NCBI GenBank assembly: GCA_019136545.1
Contig: JAGVUA010000012.1
Location: 1-34,100, forward strand
Reading direction: 5' to 3'
Length of the DNA stretch: 34,100 nt
Source of the DNA: Betaproteobacteria bacterium
Lineage (GTDB): Bacteria; Pseudomonadota; Gammaproteobacteria; Burkholderiales; Rhodocyclaceae
Shown: in pieces, positions 16,246-25,256 of the stretch
Layout: every line of letters starts with the position of its first letter
Position numbering within the stretch: position 1 is the first letter of the stretch
Translations under genes and position numbers: made by a program
The notes under the pieces: generated by a model
Database searches by the model: none
What the model was told of the DNA's origin: nothing
What the model saw: the letters and a program-made list of their open reading frames with translations, nothing else

Positions 16246-17229
16246 CTATGCCTGTTCGGCTTCTTGCTGCGCCAGGAAACTTTCGACCTTGAGCGCATAT
16301 TGGCCATTACGAATGCCGTAGCGGCAGTTCATTACCGGGACGCCATCGACCATGGCCTGGACCCGTTCGTTCATCTGGATCGGCACGACATCGCCGACCT
16401 TCATGGCGATGATGTCGCCCAGGGTCACTTCGCTCGATCCCAGCGGCACCACCAGCTCGACCTCGGCGAGTTGCAGTTGGCGGGTCAGAGTGCCGGTCCA
16501 GCGCTTGTCCGAGCCGGCCTGTTCGCTGTGCATGGTGCTGTAGAGCACGTCGCGGATCGGTTCGATCATCGCGTAGGGCAGGCACAGGTGCATTTCGGCC
16601 GTGTTGCTGTTCAGTTCGATGGTGAAGGTCACCGCCACCACGATTTCCGACGGCGTGGCGATGTTGGCGAACTGGGTGTTCATTTCCGAGCGGACGTAGT
16701 CGAACTTGATTTCGAACACCGGCTTCCAGGCCTTCTCGTACTCGGAAAAGAAGACCGACAGCAAACCCTGGATGATGCGTTGCTCGGTCGGCGTGAAATC
16801 GCGGCCCTCGACGCGGGTATGGAAGCGCCCGTCGCCGCCGAACATGCTGTCGACCACCAGGAACACCAGGTTCGGGTCGAACACCACCAGCGCCGTGCCG
16901 CGCAGCGGCTTGACGGTCACCAGGTTCAGGTTGGTCGGCACCACCAGGTTGCGGATGAATTCGCTGTACTTCTGAACCTTGATCGGCCCGACCGACACTT
17001 CGCTGCCTTTGTGCATGTAGTTGAACAGGCCGATGCGCAGCAGGCGGGCGAAGCGCTCGTTGATCAGTTCCAGGGTCGGCATGCGACCGCGGACGATGCG
17101 CTCCTGGCGGCCGAGATCGTAATTCTTGACGCCGCCCGCGGCCTCTTCGGCCGGCGCCTCCTCGGTTTCGCCGGTAACGCCTTTCAACAGGGCATCGACC
17201 TCTTCCTGGGAGAGAAAATCCTGGCTCAT
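16246..17229 (-). CDS. fliM: FliM, C-ring switch protein
   Basis: 327 residues. The N-terminal LSQEEVDALLKG is the CheY-P docking motif. The middle CheC-like domain has VPTNLNLVTVKPLRGTALVVFDPNLVFLVVDSMFGGDG with the GGDG element used in the FliG contact. The C-terminus is a SpoA domain with VPLGSSEVTLGDIIAMKVGDVVPI. FliM transmits chemotaxis signals to FliG to reverse rotation. It is flanked by fliL (18-base gap) and fliN (9-base gap). Confidence 0.98.
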   Translation of the reverse strand: MSQDFLSQEEVDALLKGVTGETEEAPAEEAAGGVKNYDLGRQERIVRGRMPTLELINERFARLLRIGLFNYMHKGSEVSVGPIKVQKYSEFIRNLVVPTNLNLVTVKPLRGTALVVFDPNLVFLVVDSMFGGDGRFHTRVEGRDFTPTEQRIIQGLLSVFFSEYEKAWKPVFEIKFDYVRSEMNTQFANIATPSEIVVAVTFTIELNSNTAEMHLCLPYAMIEPIRDVLYSTMHSEQAGSDKRWTGTLTRQLQLAEVELVVPLGSSEVTLGDIIAMKVGDVVPIQMNERVQAMVDGVPVMNCRYGIRNGQYALKVESFLAQQEAEQA

Positions 17230-17247
17230 GCGCGGCTTTGTTCGACG

Positions 17248-17847
17248 CTACTGGACGATGAACGAGGTGAACAACACCGCTTGCACCGGATCGTCCGGAC
17301 CTGCAAGATCGCCGGGCTCCTCGTGGGCCTTGTCCTTGCCTTTCTTGCGCATGGGCGGTGGTTCGATGATCGCGTTGATGGTAACGCGCATTTCGTTCGA
17401 CAGCTTCTGCACGCCTTGCGGCGTGCTCAATTCCGATGCCGTCTTGCCGGAAAGAATGAGCAGCACCTTGTGCCGGATTTCCGGTGTGTATTGCTTGATC
17501 TTGTCGCCGAGGTGGGCATCCAGAACCCGCAGCTCGGGTACGGCCTGGAGGTAGGCCTCCTGGCCTTCCGACTGCAGCTTGACGGTGAAAGCCTCCAGCT
17601 TGACGAAGACCGGCGGCGCGTCGTCGTGGCCCTTGGCCGCCTTCTTGGCCTTCTCGGTCTTGGCCGGCGGCTCGTCGCCTTCCTCTTCATCGGTTGGCGC
17701 AGCGTTTTTCTTCATGAGGAAGAATGCCGCGCCGGCGCCGATCAGGGCGAGCACGACCACGCCGATGACGATCATCATCAGTTTCTTCTTCTTGTTGGGG
17801 GCTTGTTCTTCGACTTCGCTGTTTTCAGCCTTCTTGGCTTCCGCCAT
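17248..17847 (-). CDS. fliL: FliL, stator-associated membrane protein
   Basis: 199 residues. A Lys-rich N-terminus is followed by one membrane segment (LMMIVIGVVVLALIGAGAAFFLM, about residues 23-45). A charged low-complexity stretch of about 35 residues (Glu/Asp, then Lys/Ala) links it to the periplasmic FliL domain (VFVKLEAFTVKLQ, YTPEIRHKVLLILSGKTASELSTPQGVQKLSNEM). FliL forms rings around stators and tunes torque. A GGGAG ribosome site lies before the ATG. It opens the fliLMNOPQR block; the linker is longer than in typical FliL. Confidence 0.95.
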   Translation of the reverse strand: MAEAKKAENSEVEEQAPNKKKKLMMIVIGVVVLALIGAGAAFFLMKKNAAPTDEEEGDEPPAKTEKAKKAAKGHDDAPPVFVKLEAFTVKLQSEGQEAYLQAVPELRVLDAHLGDKIKQYTPEIRHKVLLILSGKTASELSTPQGVQKLSNEMRVTINAIIEPPPMRKKGKDKAHEEPGDLAGPDDPVQAVLFTSFIVQ

Positions 17848-17885
17848 ACCTCATCTCCCTGAAACTGGAACGCCGTGACCGGATG

Positions 17886-19007
17886 TCAGGCGAACACGTC
17901 CACCAATCCCCGGCCGCTGCTTGTCGTCAGCGCGACTCCGGCGGCACCGGTGGCGACGGCGAGGCCGAGCGTCCTGCCCGACGCTGCGTCGCCGGGCGCG
18001 GGGCGCCCCGCGAGCTCGCCGCGGGCATCGCCGCTATCCGCGTTGCGCGGCAATTCCGAACCGACCTGTGAATTCAGCACGATTCCGGCATCCGCCAACA
18101 ATTCGCGCAGGCGCGGCAGAGCGCTTTCGAGCGCCTCGCGAACCGCCGGGTTGGCCGAGACGAACAAGGCGTTGGCCTGGTCGCCCGTCATGGTGAGCGA
18201 TACCTCCACGCGGCCGAGTTGCGGCGGCGTCAGGACCAGTTCGGCCCGGTTCTGCTGTTGTCCGGTCATGAGCACCAGACTGTCGCCGATCGCATCCTGC
18301 CAACGGTGATCGCCCAGCGGCGCAACGATGCGGAATGCGGTGGCCGAGCCGGTCTGGGCGGCTGCCGCGTGCGCAGGCGCGACGGCGGCGGCCGTCTGCA
18401 ACGCCAGGGTTGCCGCGTCGTTCGGGTCGTGGGCCGCAGCCAAGACTTCCGATGGGCGTATCGCCACGGCTGACTTTGCTTCGGTCTTCGCCGAAGCCGC
18501 GTCGGCGGCAAGTATTGCCGTCGGGGCAGCGGCGCTTGCCGAGTCCTTGCCGGACTTGCCGACCGGCGCGGCAGCGGCTTCCCCTTCCCCTTGACTGGGG
18601 GCACTGAGCTCCTGGCGGCCCGGGCCACGCGCCAAGGCCTGGGTGGCTCCGGCGAGCCCGTTCGCCGGGGCTCCGCCGGGAAGCAGGTCTTCGCGCGGGA
18701 GGGCGCTGGCCCCCGCGGCATTGGCCAAGGCCGGGATGCTGACCGGTAGTGCGGTCTGCCCCTCCGTCAATCCAAGCGATGCCAGAAAGGCGGGATCCAG
18801 CGGCCCGGAACCGGCGGAGACGTCGGTGTCGGCCTGCTTAGGATCCAGGACGCCGCCGAGCAGCCCCGCGACATCGATCGCCATCTGACCGCTCAGGATG
18901 TCGACAAAGGACATGCCGCCTTCATTGGCAACGGCGCCGGCCTCGGTGGCAGGCTTGGCGCCGACGGCGAAGGTCGTCGGACGATGGGCGGCGCTTACTC
19001 CAGACAT
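17886..19007 (-). CDS. fliK: FliK, flagellar hook-length control protein
   Basis: 373 residues. The N-terminal two thirds are Ala/Pro/Gly-rich and poorly conserved, as expected for the exported ruler part. The C-terminal domain is the FliK switch domain, with LVLTPPQLGRVEVSLTMTGDQANALFVSANPAVREALE and LPRLRELLADAGIVL. FliK measures the hook and makes FlhB switch export specificity. It has its own sigma54 promoter and starts the fliK-fliL-fliM run. A copy of the 15-bp palindrome lies inside the coding region at 18506-18520. A second FliK-like gene lies at 28215-29375. Confidence 0.93.
   Translation of the reverse strand: MSGVSAAHRPTTFAVGAKPATEAGAVANEGGMSFVDILSGQMAIDVAGLLGGVLDPKQADTDVSAGSGPLDPAFLASLGLTEGQTALPVSIPALANAAGASALPREDLLPGGAPANGLAGATQALARGPGRQELSAPSQGEGEAAAAPVGKSGKDSASAAAPTAILAADAASAKTEAKSAVAIRPSEVLAAAHDPNDAATLALQTAAAVAPAHAAAAQTGSATAFRIVAPLGDHRWQDAIGDSLVLMTGQQQNRAELVLTPPQLGRVEVSLTMTGDQANALFVSANPAVREALESALPRLRELLADAGIVLNSQVGSELPRNADSGDARGELAGRPAPGDAASGRTLGLAVATGAAGVALTTSSGRGLVDVFA
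18506..18520. promoter_or_regulatory. 15-bp palindrome (proposed FleR site) inside fliK
   Basis: A perfect CGGCAA-GTA-TTGCCG within the fliK reading frame, about 520 bases downstream of the predicted fliK transcript start and about 660 bases upstream of fliL. It matches the intergenic copies exactly in both arms and spacing. Sigma54 activators can act at this distance, but a coding coincidence in an Ala-rich region remains possible. Confidence 0.4.
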
Positions 19008-19043
19008 CGGGCAATCCTCGAAAGCAATTCTGCCGGAAAGAGA

Positions 19044-19059
19044 TGCAAGGCTTGTGCCA
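19044..19059 (-). promoter_or_regulatory. Sigma54 promoter of the fliK operon
   Basis: On the minus strand, TGGCACA-AGCC-TTGCA fits the sigma54 consensus with correct GG-N10-GC spacing. The expected transcript start is near 19033, about 26 bases before the FliK ATG. A half-site (TTGCCG on the plus strand, 19079-19084) of the repeated palindrome lies about 20 bases upstream of the -24 element, at the end of fliJ. Confidence 0.8.
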
Positions 19060-19087
19060 GTAATGTTCGTTCCACGCTTTGCCGCAG

Positions 19088-19540
19088 TCAGTCGTCTTCC
19101 TTGAACTTGGCGAGATGGACGCGAGTGCTATGTTCGTCGAGGCTCTTCTGTTCCTGGCGCGACGCGTCTTGATCCGTCCTGGCCTGGTGGCGTTGCGCCA
19201 GCGTGTCGAAAGCCTTGACCTTGCCGCGCTTGCTCAGCCAGTCCTGCTGGCCGGCGGCGGTCATCTGTTTCGACTGGGCCATCATCTGCTCGGCCTGGCC
19301 GATGGCCGAGTCCAGCCGGTCCAGGAAAGTCTGGTAATTCCGCCATTGCTCCGGACTCAGGCCCTCGCGCGCCGCCGCCATGAAGCGGCCGTAGTATTCC
19401 TCCCGGTATTGAACGAGCAATGCCATTTGTCCTGACGCCTTCTCCTGGTCGGCGAGCAACTCGCCGAGGCGACGGGTGGCTTCGTCGAGCCGCATCTGGG
19501 ACAGGTCGAGTATCGACTGCAGCGGGAAATTCTTGGTCAC
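19088..19540 (-). CDS. fliJ: FliJ, export ATPase stalk protein
   Basis: 150 residues from the GTG at 19540, giving MTKNFPLQSILDLSQMRLDEATRRLGELL, which matches the usual FliJ N-terminus. The protein is an almost continuous coiled coil rich in Gln, Glu, Lys and Arg. FliJ acts as the central stalk inside the FliI hexamer and contacts FlhA. A GTG eight codons upstream (19564) is also in frame, so the exact start is uncertain. It follows fliI by 46 bases. The stop lies only 80 bases before the fliK start, and the fliK promoter sits in this gap. Confidence 0.9.
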   Translation of the reverse strand: MTKNFPLQSILDLSQMRLDEATRRLGELLADQEKASGQMALLVQYREEYYGRFMAAAREGLSPEQWRNYQTFLDRLDSAIGQAEQMMAQSKQMTAAGQQDWLSKRGKVKAFDTLAQRHQARTDQDASRQEQKSLDEHSTRVHLAKFKEDD

Positions 19541-19586
19541 GGGCTTGGTCCAGATCCTAGTCACTACGAAGCTTCTTCATTCTAGT

Positions 19587-20981
19587 TCACCCGAACAGCG
19601 CGGCCAGGGCGCGCAGGCTGTCCTCCGTACTGGCGCGCTCTTCGATCCCCTGCTGGAGGAAATGCTCCATGCTCGGGTACAAGGTGATGGCCTGGTCGAG
19701 CATCGGGTCGGAGCCGCGGGCGTAGGCGCCGACCGCGAGCAGGTCGCGCGCCCGCTGGTAGCGCGAGTAAAGCTGCTTGAAGCGCCGCACCAGGTCGAGG
19801 TGAGCCGGGTCGATCAGGTTGGTCATGGCGCGTGAAATCGACTGCTCGATGTCGACGGCGGGGTAGTGCCCGGCATCGGCCAGCGAGCGCGACAGCACGA
19901 CGTGACCGTCGAGAATGGCGCGCGCCGAATCGGCGATCGGATCCTGCTGGTCGTCGCCTTCCGCCAGCACGGTGTAGAAGGCCGTGATCGAGCCGCCGCC
20001 TTCGGGGCCGTTGCCGGCGCGTTCCACCAGCTGCGGCAGTCGGGCGAACACCGAAGGCGGGTAGCCGCGCGTGACCGGCGGTTCGCCGACGGCCAGCGCC
20101 ACTTCGCGCTGAGCCATGGCATAGCGGGTGAGCGAGTCCATGATCAGCAGCACATGGCGCCCCTGGTCGCGGAAATGCTCGGCGATGGATGTGGCGTAGG
20201 AGGCGCCCTGCAGGCGCATCAGCGGGCTGACGTCGGCCGGGCAGGCGACGACCACCGAGCGCGCCAGTCCTGCGTCGCCCAGGTTGTGCTCGATGAACTC
20301 CTTCACTTCGCGGCCGCGTTCGCCGATCAGGCCGACGACGATCAACTCGGCGGCCGTGTAGCGCGCCATCATGCCCAGCAGCACGCTCTTGCCGACGCCG
20401 GAGCCGGCGAACAAACCCAGGCGCTGGCCGCGGCCGACGGTCAGCAGGCCGTTGAGCGCGCGGATGCCGACGTCCAGCGTCTGCGAAATCGGCGCGCGCT
20501 GCAGGGGATTGAACGGACGACTGTTGAGCGAGCGGACGTGCTTGGCGTCGAGCGGTCCGAGCTGGTCGAGCGGCCGGCCGTTGCCGTCGACGACCCGACC
20601 CAGCAACTGGTTGCCGACCGGCAGGCGTTTCGACCGGTCGAAGGCGCGGCGGAACATCGGCGTGGCGCGGCCCAGGCGCGGCGTGGCCGACGGCGGTTCG
20701 ATCGGAATGACGCTCGATCCCGGCGCCAATCCGTAAACATCTTCCGTGGGCATCATGAACAATCTTTCACCGGCGAACCCGACGACTTCGGCTTCGACCG
20801 TGCCGTCGCCGGGAATCTGCACCCGGCAGGATGCGCCCAGGGCCACTTTCAGGCCGGACGCCTCCATGACCAGGCCGTTGATGCGGGTGAGGCGCCCGCC
20901 GGCCTGGAAGGGCATGACATCGACAAGCTGATCGCGGCACTGGACCAGCAGGTTGCGCCAAGCCTGGCATTGCGGCGTCAT
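19587..20981 (-). CDS. fliI: FliI, flagellum-specific export ATPase
   Basis: 464 residues. Walker A is GSGVGKS within [17 protein letters not shown], and Walker B is [27 protein letters not shown], the type III ATPase signature. Other marks are [31 protein letters not shown] and the C-terminal [17 protein letters not shown]. It forms the cytoplasmic hexamer that drives export with FliH and FliJ. The frame is open further upstream through fliH, but the ATG at 20981 gives a normal N-terminus and overlaps the fliH stop by four bases. Confidence 0.97.
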   Translation of the reverse strand: MTPQCQAWRNLLVQCRDQLVDVMPFQAGGRLTRINGLVMEASGLKVALGASCRVQIPGDGTVEAEVVGFAGERLFMMPTEDVYGLAPGSSVIPIEPPSATPRLGRATPMFRRAFDRSKRLPVGNQLLGRVVDGNGRPLDQLGPLDAKHVRSLNSRPFNPLQRAPISQTLDVGIRALNGLLTVGRGQRLGLFAGSGVGKSVLLGMMARYTAAELIVVGLIGERGREVKEFIEHNLGDAGLARSVVVACPADVSPLMRLQGASYATSIAEHFRDQGRHVLLIMDSLTRYAMAQREVALAVGEPPVTRGYPPSVFARLPQLVERAGNGPEGGGSITAFYTVLAEGDDQQDPIADSARAILDGHVVLSRSLADAGHYPAVDIEQSISRAMTNLIDPAHLDLVRRFKQLYSRYQRARDLLAVGAYARGSDPMLDQAITLYPSMEHFLQQGIEERASTEDSLRALAALFG

Positions 20982-21595
20982 GATGTTCCCGGCTCGTTCC
21001 AGGGTGTCTGGAGACCGATGCCTTCGAGGACTCGGCGCCAGCGCGTGGCGAGCGTGCCGTCGATCTGGCTGCTGCCCGATTCGACCAGGCAATCGCCCGG
21101 CTTCAGGTTGGGCTCCTCGAGAATCCGGTGGCCGGCATGCGCCAGCACATCGCCGGCATAGGAGCGCACCAGGGACGCGTCCTGCGGATGAAGGTAGATG
21201 GTCGCGTGTTGATGAGGAAACTGCGCGAGCGCCTCGTTGACCACGGCTTGTATGGTTTCCGGGCGGAGGGAGATGGTTTCGCGCACGACTTGACGCGCGA
21301 TCTCCGTCGCCAGCGCCAGCAGCTCGTCGGCGACCGACTGATTGAACTCGGCCAGCGCCTGTTCCAATCCGGCGGCGGCGCGGCCGAGGCGCTCGGCTTC
21401 GGCGCGGGCGGCGGCCTGCCCGGCGGCATAACCGGCCTGCCGCCCCGCGGCTTCGGCTTGGCTGCGGAGGCGCTCGATCTCCGTGGGATCCGGTCGCTGC
21501 GCGAGCGCGTCGTCGCCGGCCGATTCGTTGGCCGGCATTTCCAGCGTGTCGAGACTGGCCAGTTCCCAGCGTTCCCAGGCGGTCAGGCCGCTCAT
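20978..21595 (-). CDS. fliH: FliH, negative regulator/stator of the FliI ATPase
   Basis: 205 residues. The middle is a long Ala/Glu/Arg helix containing a GxxxG-type repeat ([22 protein letters not shown]), typical of FliH. The C-terminal domain has [25 protein letters not shown] and HPQDASLV, then [21 protein letters not shown], the conserved FliH/YscL end. It links FliI to FliN in the C-ring. The start at 21595 overlaps the fliG stop; the frame is open further upstream, but that part lies within fliG. Confidence 0.95.
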   Translation of the reverse strand: MSGLTAWERWELASLDTLEMPANESAGDDALAQRPDPTEIERLRSQAEAAGRQAGYAAGQAAARAEAERLGRAAAGLEQALAEFNQSVADELLALATEIARQVVRETISLRPETIQAVVNEALAQFPHQHATIYLHPQDASLVRSYAGDVLAHAGHRILEEPNLKPGDCLVESGSSQIDGTLATRWRRVLEGIGLQTPWNEPGTS

Positions 21596-22596
21596 ATCAT
21601 CTGGTCCTCGCCGCCCTTGCCGCCCAGGACGATCTGGCCTTCGTCGGCGAGGCGGCGGGCGATCTTGAGAATCTCCTTCTGCTCGCCTTCGACCTCGGAC
21701 AGACGCACCGGCCCCTTGGCCTCCAGGTCTTCCTTGAGCATTTCCGCGGCGCGCTGCGACATGTTCTTGAAAATCTTGTCGCGCAATTCGGGCGACGCGC
21801 CCTTGAGCGCCAGGATCAGCGAATCCGACTGAATCTCGCGCAGCAGCAGCTGAATGCCGCGGTCGTCGATGTCGAGCAGGTTCTCGAACACGAACATCTC
21901 GTCGAGTATCTTCTGCGCCAGGTCCGGGTCGTATTCGCGGACATTGTCGACGATGGCCGTTTCCGCCGCCTGGCCGACGAAGTTGAGGATCTCGGCGGCA
22001 TGGCGCACGCCGCCCATCGATGCCTTCTTGACGTTGCCGGAGGCGCCTGCCAGCAAGCGCTTCATGGCGTCGTTGAGTTCCTGCAGCGCCACCGGCTGCA
22101 CGCCGTCGAGCGTGGCGATGCGCAGCAGCACGTCGTTGCGCAGGCGTTCGGTGAAATGCTTGAGAATCTCGCCGGCGTGGTCGAATTCCAGATGGACGAG
22201 GATGGTGGCGATGATCTGCGGATGCTCGTTCTTGATCAGGTCCGCCACGGTCGGCGCGTCCATCCACTTCAGCCCTTCGATGCCGGCGGTGTCGCCGCCC
22301 TGCAGGATGCGCGACAGCAGATTGGACGCCCGGTCGTCGCCCAGCGCCTTGGTCAGCATGGCGCGGATCACGCTCTCATCCACCGGCACGGGCGAGCCCT
22401 TGGACGTGTGGTCTTCCAGTTCGTCGAGCACGCCCTCGATCCGATCGCGCGGCACCGCCTTTAGTTGCGCCATCGCGTGGCCGAGCTTCTGGACTTCCTT
22501 CGGACCCAGATGCTTCAGGATCTCGGCGGCTTCGTCCTCGCCCAGCGAGAGGAGCAGCATGGCGCTCTTTTCCAGGCCCTCATCGGGATTCGCCAC
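21592..22596 (-). CDS. fliG: FliG, C-ring rotor/switch protein
   Basis: 334 residues, the standard length. The N-terminal part binds FliF ([21 protein letters not shown]). The middle contains the EHPQ motif in [15 protein letters not shown]. The C-terminal torque domain has [30 protein letters not shown] and charged residues such as the [23 protein letters not shown] helix, which face MotC. FliG couples proton flow to rotation. It overlaps the fliF end by 17 bases. Confidence 0.98.
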   Translation of the reverse strand: MANPDEGLEKSAMLLLSLGEDEAAEILKHLGPKEVQKLGHAMAQLKAVPRDRIEGVLDELEDHTSKGSPVPVDESVIRAMLTKALGDDRASNLLSRILQGGDTAGIEGLKWMDAPTVADLIKNEHPQIIATILVHLEFDHAGEILKHFTERLRNDVLLRIATLDGVQPVALQELNDAMKRLLAGASGNVKKASMGGVRHAAEILNFVGQAAETAIVDNVREYDPDLAQKILDEMFVFENLLDIDDRGIQLLLREIQSDSLILALKGASPELRDKIFKNMSQRAAEMLKEDLEAKGPVRLSEVEGEQKEILKIARRLADEGQIVLGGKGGEDQMI

Positions 22597-24217
22597 CGAC
22601 CCACTCCTTGATCACGCCCGCCACCATCTTGGGATCCTGCTTGGCGAGGTCGCGGGCCTGCTGCAGCTTCGATTCGTAGCTGCGGCCCTGACTCGCGCCG
22701 CCACGGCTTTCGGCCGCCGCGGCCGCGGCGCCCGCCGCGGCTTCCTGCTCGACTTCGACGCGATGCGCGGTCGCCGCCAGCATCTCGAACAGCGGTTTGA
22801 ATGCCCGGGTCCACAGCAGCCAGGCCAGGAACACGAACAGCAGCCACTTGCCGATGTCCTTGGCCGTGGCGATCAGCCACGGATCCTTCCACAGCGGCGT
22901 GTCGGGAATCAGCTCCTGTTCCCTCGGCGCGAAGGCCACGTTGGCGACATTGACGGTGTCGCCGCGATCCTTGTTGAAGCCGACCGCTTCCTTGGCCAGC
23001 GCCGTCGCCTGCTTCAGTTCGGTGTCGGTCAGCGGCGCGGCCTTGCCCTTGGCCGGGTCGAGCTTGTTGTTCAGCACCACCGCCACCGCCAACCGCTTGA
23101 CCACGCCGGAGGAGCCTCGAGTGTGCTTGATGGTCTTGTCGAGTTCGTAATTGACCGTGGCATTCTTGCTGAAAGTCAGCGCCGACGACCCGCCGCTGCC
23201 GCCGGCATTGGCGGCACCCGCGACCGGCGGGCTGGTGATCGGCGCGGTGGCCGGGACCGGCGGCTGGTTGGTCAGCGCGCCGGGCACGCCGATGGCCGCG
23301 CCGCCGCCGGGATTGCCTTGCTCGGCGGTCTGCTGGCTGCGGATCGCCGTTTCCGGGTTGGGATTCGGCCGATAGGTTTCCGCCACCTGCTCGGTTTCCG
23401 AGAAGTCGACGTCGGCGGTCACCTGCGCGCGCACGTTGGCGCTTCCGACCAGCGGCCCCAGGATCGCCTCGATGCGTTGGCGATAGGCTTCCTCGATGTC
23501 GCGCACGTACTTGATCTGGCCTGGGTCCAGTCCGGCGGTCTTGCCGGCGTTGCTGGGTGCCGACACCAGATTGCTGTTCTGGTCGATCACGCTGACCTGG
23601 GCCGGGCTGAGCTGCGGCACGCTCGACGACACCAGATGCACGATGCCGGACACTTGGGCCGGCTCGAGCGTCCGTCCGGGGTGCAAGGTCACCAGCACGG
23701 AAGCGGTGGGCTTCTGGTCGTCGCGCAGGAAGGCGGTCTGCTTGGGAATGGCCAGATGGACCCGGGCGCCCTTGACGGCGGCGAGCGACTGGATCGAACG
23801 CGCCAGCTCGCCTTCGAGCGCGCGCTGGTAGTTGATCTGTTCGGCGAATTGGCTGATGCCGAGCTTCTGGGTTTCCATGACCTCGAAGCCGACCAGCCCG
23901 CCCTTCGGCAAGCCCTGCGAGGCCAGCCGCAGCCGCACGTCATGTACCTGGTGCGAAGGCACCAGGATGGCACCGCCGCCTTCCGCGATTCGGTAAGGAA
24001 CGTTCTGCTGCTCGAGCGCGGCGACGATTTGGCCGCCATCCTTTTCCGAGAGGTTGGCGAACACCACGCCGTAAGTCGGTTCCTTCGCCCAGAGCAGCCC
24101 GCCGACCAGCAGCGCGATGGCCAGCGCGAGCGCCGCCAGAACGGCCAGCTTCTGCGTCGCGTTCATGCGATTGAATGCGGCGAGGTTCAACGGAAGGGCG
24201 GGTTGTGCGGTGGCCAT
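22580..24217 (-). CDS. fliF: FliF, MS-ring protein
   Basis: 545 residues. The first membrane segment is at about residues 25-45 (LAVLAALALAIALLVGGLLWA). It is followed by the ring-building motifs TYGVVFANLSEKDGGQIVAALEQQNVPYRI and QGLPKGGLVGFEVME. A Gly/Ala/Pro-rich loop lies near residues 330-370, and a second membrane segment (WLLFVFLAWLLWTRAF) near 450-470. The C-terminal tail contacts FliG. The frame is open upstream, but the ATG at 24217 gives the proper N-terminus downstream of the sigma54 promoter. It is the first gene of the fliFGHIJ block and is divergent from fleS. Confidence 0.97.
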   Translation of the reverse strand: MATAQPALPLNLAAFNRMNATQKLAVLAALALAIALLVGGLLWAKEPTYGVVFANLSEKDGGQIVAALEQQNVPYRIAEGGGAILVPSHQVHDVRLRLASQGLPKGGLVGFEVMETQKLGISQFAEQINYQRALEGELARSIQSLAAVKGARVHLAIPKQTAFLRDDQKPTASVLVTLHPGRTLEPAQVSGIVHLVSSSVPQLSPAQVSVIDQNSNLVSAPSNAGKTAGLDPGQIKYVRDIEEAYRQRIEAILGPLVGSANVRAQVTADVDFSETEQVAETYRPNPNPETAIRSQQTAEQGNPGGGAAIGVPGALTNQPPVPATAPITSPPVAGAANAGGSGGSSALTFSKNATVNYELDKTIKHTRGSSGVVKRLAVAVVLNNKLDPAKGKAAPLTDTELKQATALAKEAVGFNKDRGDTVNVANVAFAPREQELIPDTPLWKDPWLIATAKDIGKWLLFVFLAWLLWTRAFKPLFEMLAATAHRVEVEQEAAAGAAAAAAESRGGASQGRSYESKLQQARDLAKQDPKMVAGVIKEWVGGESR

Positions 24218-24293
24218 CGCGGTAAGCGCTAGAGAGTCCGGTTGGTGGCGAAATTGCCGGCTCCACGAGCCGCTGTCGGATTGTGGGCTGCAC

Positions 24294-24310
24294 AAGCAAG
24301 CCCGGTTCCA
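24294..24310 (-). promoter_or_regulatory. Candidate sigma54 promoter of fliFGHIJ
   Basis: On the minus strand, TGGAACC-GGGC-TTGCTT has GG-N10-GC spacing and a strong -12 element; the -24 element deviates at two positions. The expected transcript start is near 24284, about 67 bases before the FliF ATG. Confidence 0.7.
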
Positions 24311-24318
24311 GCAAGAAA

Positions 24319-24333
24319 CGGCAATTTTTGCCG
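24319..24333. promoter_or_regulatory. 15-bp palindrome (proposed FleR site), fliF/fleS intergenic
   Basis: A perfect CGGCAA-TTT-TTGCCG, centred about 42 bases upstream of the predicted fliF transcript start and about 58 bases before the fleS ATG. Placed between the divergent genes, it could serve fliF activation and fleSR feedback. A degenerate copy with an intact TTGCCG arm (24254-24259) lies in the fliF leader, 74 bases away. Confidence 0.65.
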
Positions 24334-24383
24334 GCATTTCGGAAGTTGTTGTGACACGGGGATTCTGCCATGATGGCCGGATC

Positions 24384-25256
24384 ATGGACACCCTGCTGGC
24401 CGCCGACGCCGAACTCGATCCCAAGCGCCTGGCCGAGGCCTTCCAGGCTTTCAGCCAGGCGTCGGACGAACTGGCCGCCGCCTATGGCGCGCTCGAGCGG
24501 CAGGTCGAGTCCCTGACCGCCGAACTGGCCGCCGCCAACGCCGAGGCCAATCGCCTGCGCGAGGAGGCCGAGCGCAACAAGCGCCTGGCCGCGATGGGCG
24601 AGATGGCCGCCCAGCTTGCCCATCAGTTGCGCACGCCGCTGGCCGCCGCCTTGCTCTATGCCGGCAACCTCGAGAATCCCGATCTGTCGTCCGACAGCCG
24701 CACGTCGATCGCGCGCAAGACCGTCGACCGTCTCAAGCATCTCGAGCGCCTGATCCAGGACATGCTGTTGTTCGCGCGCGGCGAGGTGCTGGGCCGCGAA
24801 AACTTTCCCGTCGACGACCTGCTCACGGATCTTGCCCACACCTGCGAGCCGCTGGCCGCTCGCCGCCAGGTCGACTTCCGCATCGCCGGCCGGTCGTCGG
24901 GCGCTCTGATGACCGGCAATCGCAAGGCGCTGGCCGGCGCCCTGACCAACCTGGTCGAGAACGCCATCCAGGCGGTCGCTGCCGGCGGCGTGGTGACGCT
25001 GGCGGCCGTCTGCCGTGACGACCAGGCGATTCTCTCGGTCAGCGACAATGGTCGCGGCATGACGCCCGACGTCGTCGCCCGACTGTTCGAACCGTTTTTC
25101 ACCACCCGCAGCGATGGCACCGGACTCGGCCTGGCGATCGCCCGGGGCGTCGCGCGCGCTCATGGCGGCAGTATCGACGTCCGCTCGGCGCCGGGCGTCG
25201 GCACCGAGTTCATCATCACGCTGCCCCTGACCCAGTCATCATGCCGGAACGCCTGA
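24384..25256 (+). CDS. fleS: FleS/FlrB-like sensor histidine kinase (cytosolic)
   Basis: 290 residues with no membrane segment. Residues about 15-70 are a coiled coil. The HisKA domain follows, with the H-box MAAQLAHQLRTPLAAALLYAGNL and phospho-acceptor His80. The ATPase domain has the N-box NLVENAIQAV, G1 LSVSDNGRGM and G2 DGTGLGLAIARGVARAHGG. It phosphorylates FleR (next gene; 16-base overlap) in the known FleS/FleR, FlrB/FlrC pathway. The Pseudomonas FleS carries a PAS sensor domain; none is seen here. The frame is open upstream, but ATG 24384 is the only start that avoids the fliF promoter region. Confidence 0.9.
   Translation: MDTLLAADAELDPKRLAEAFQAFSQASDELAAAYGALERQVESLTAELAAANAEANRLREEAERNKRLAAMGEMAAQLAHQLRTPLAAALLYAGNLENPDLSSDSRTSIARKTVDRLKHLERLIQDMLLFARGEVLGRENFPVDDLLTDLAHTCEPLAARRQVDFRIAGRSSGALMTGNRKALAGALTNLVENAIQAVAAGGVVTLAAVCRDDQAILSVSDNGRGMTPDVVARLFEPFFTTRSDGTGLGLAIARGVARAHGGSIDVRSAPGVGTEFIITLPLTQSSCRNA

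Noticed and set aside
15604-17862. A 752-codon open frame on the plus strand opposite fliO, fliN, fliM and fliL.
   Set aside because: It is antisense to four well-supported genes; composition and lack of motifs mark it as a shadow frame.
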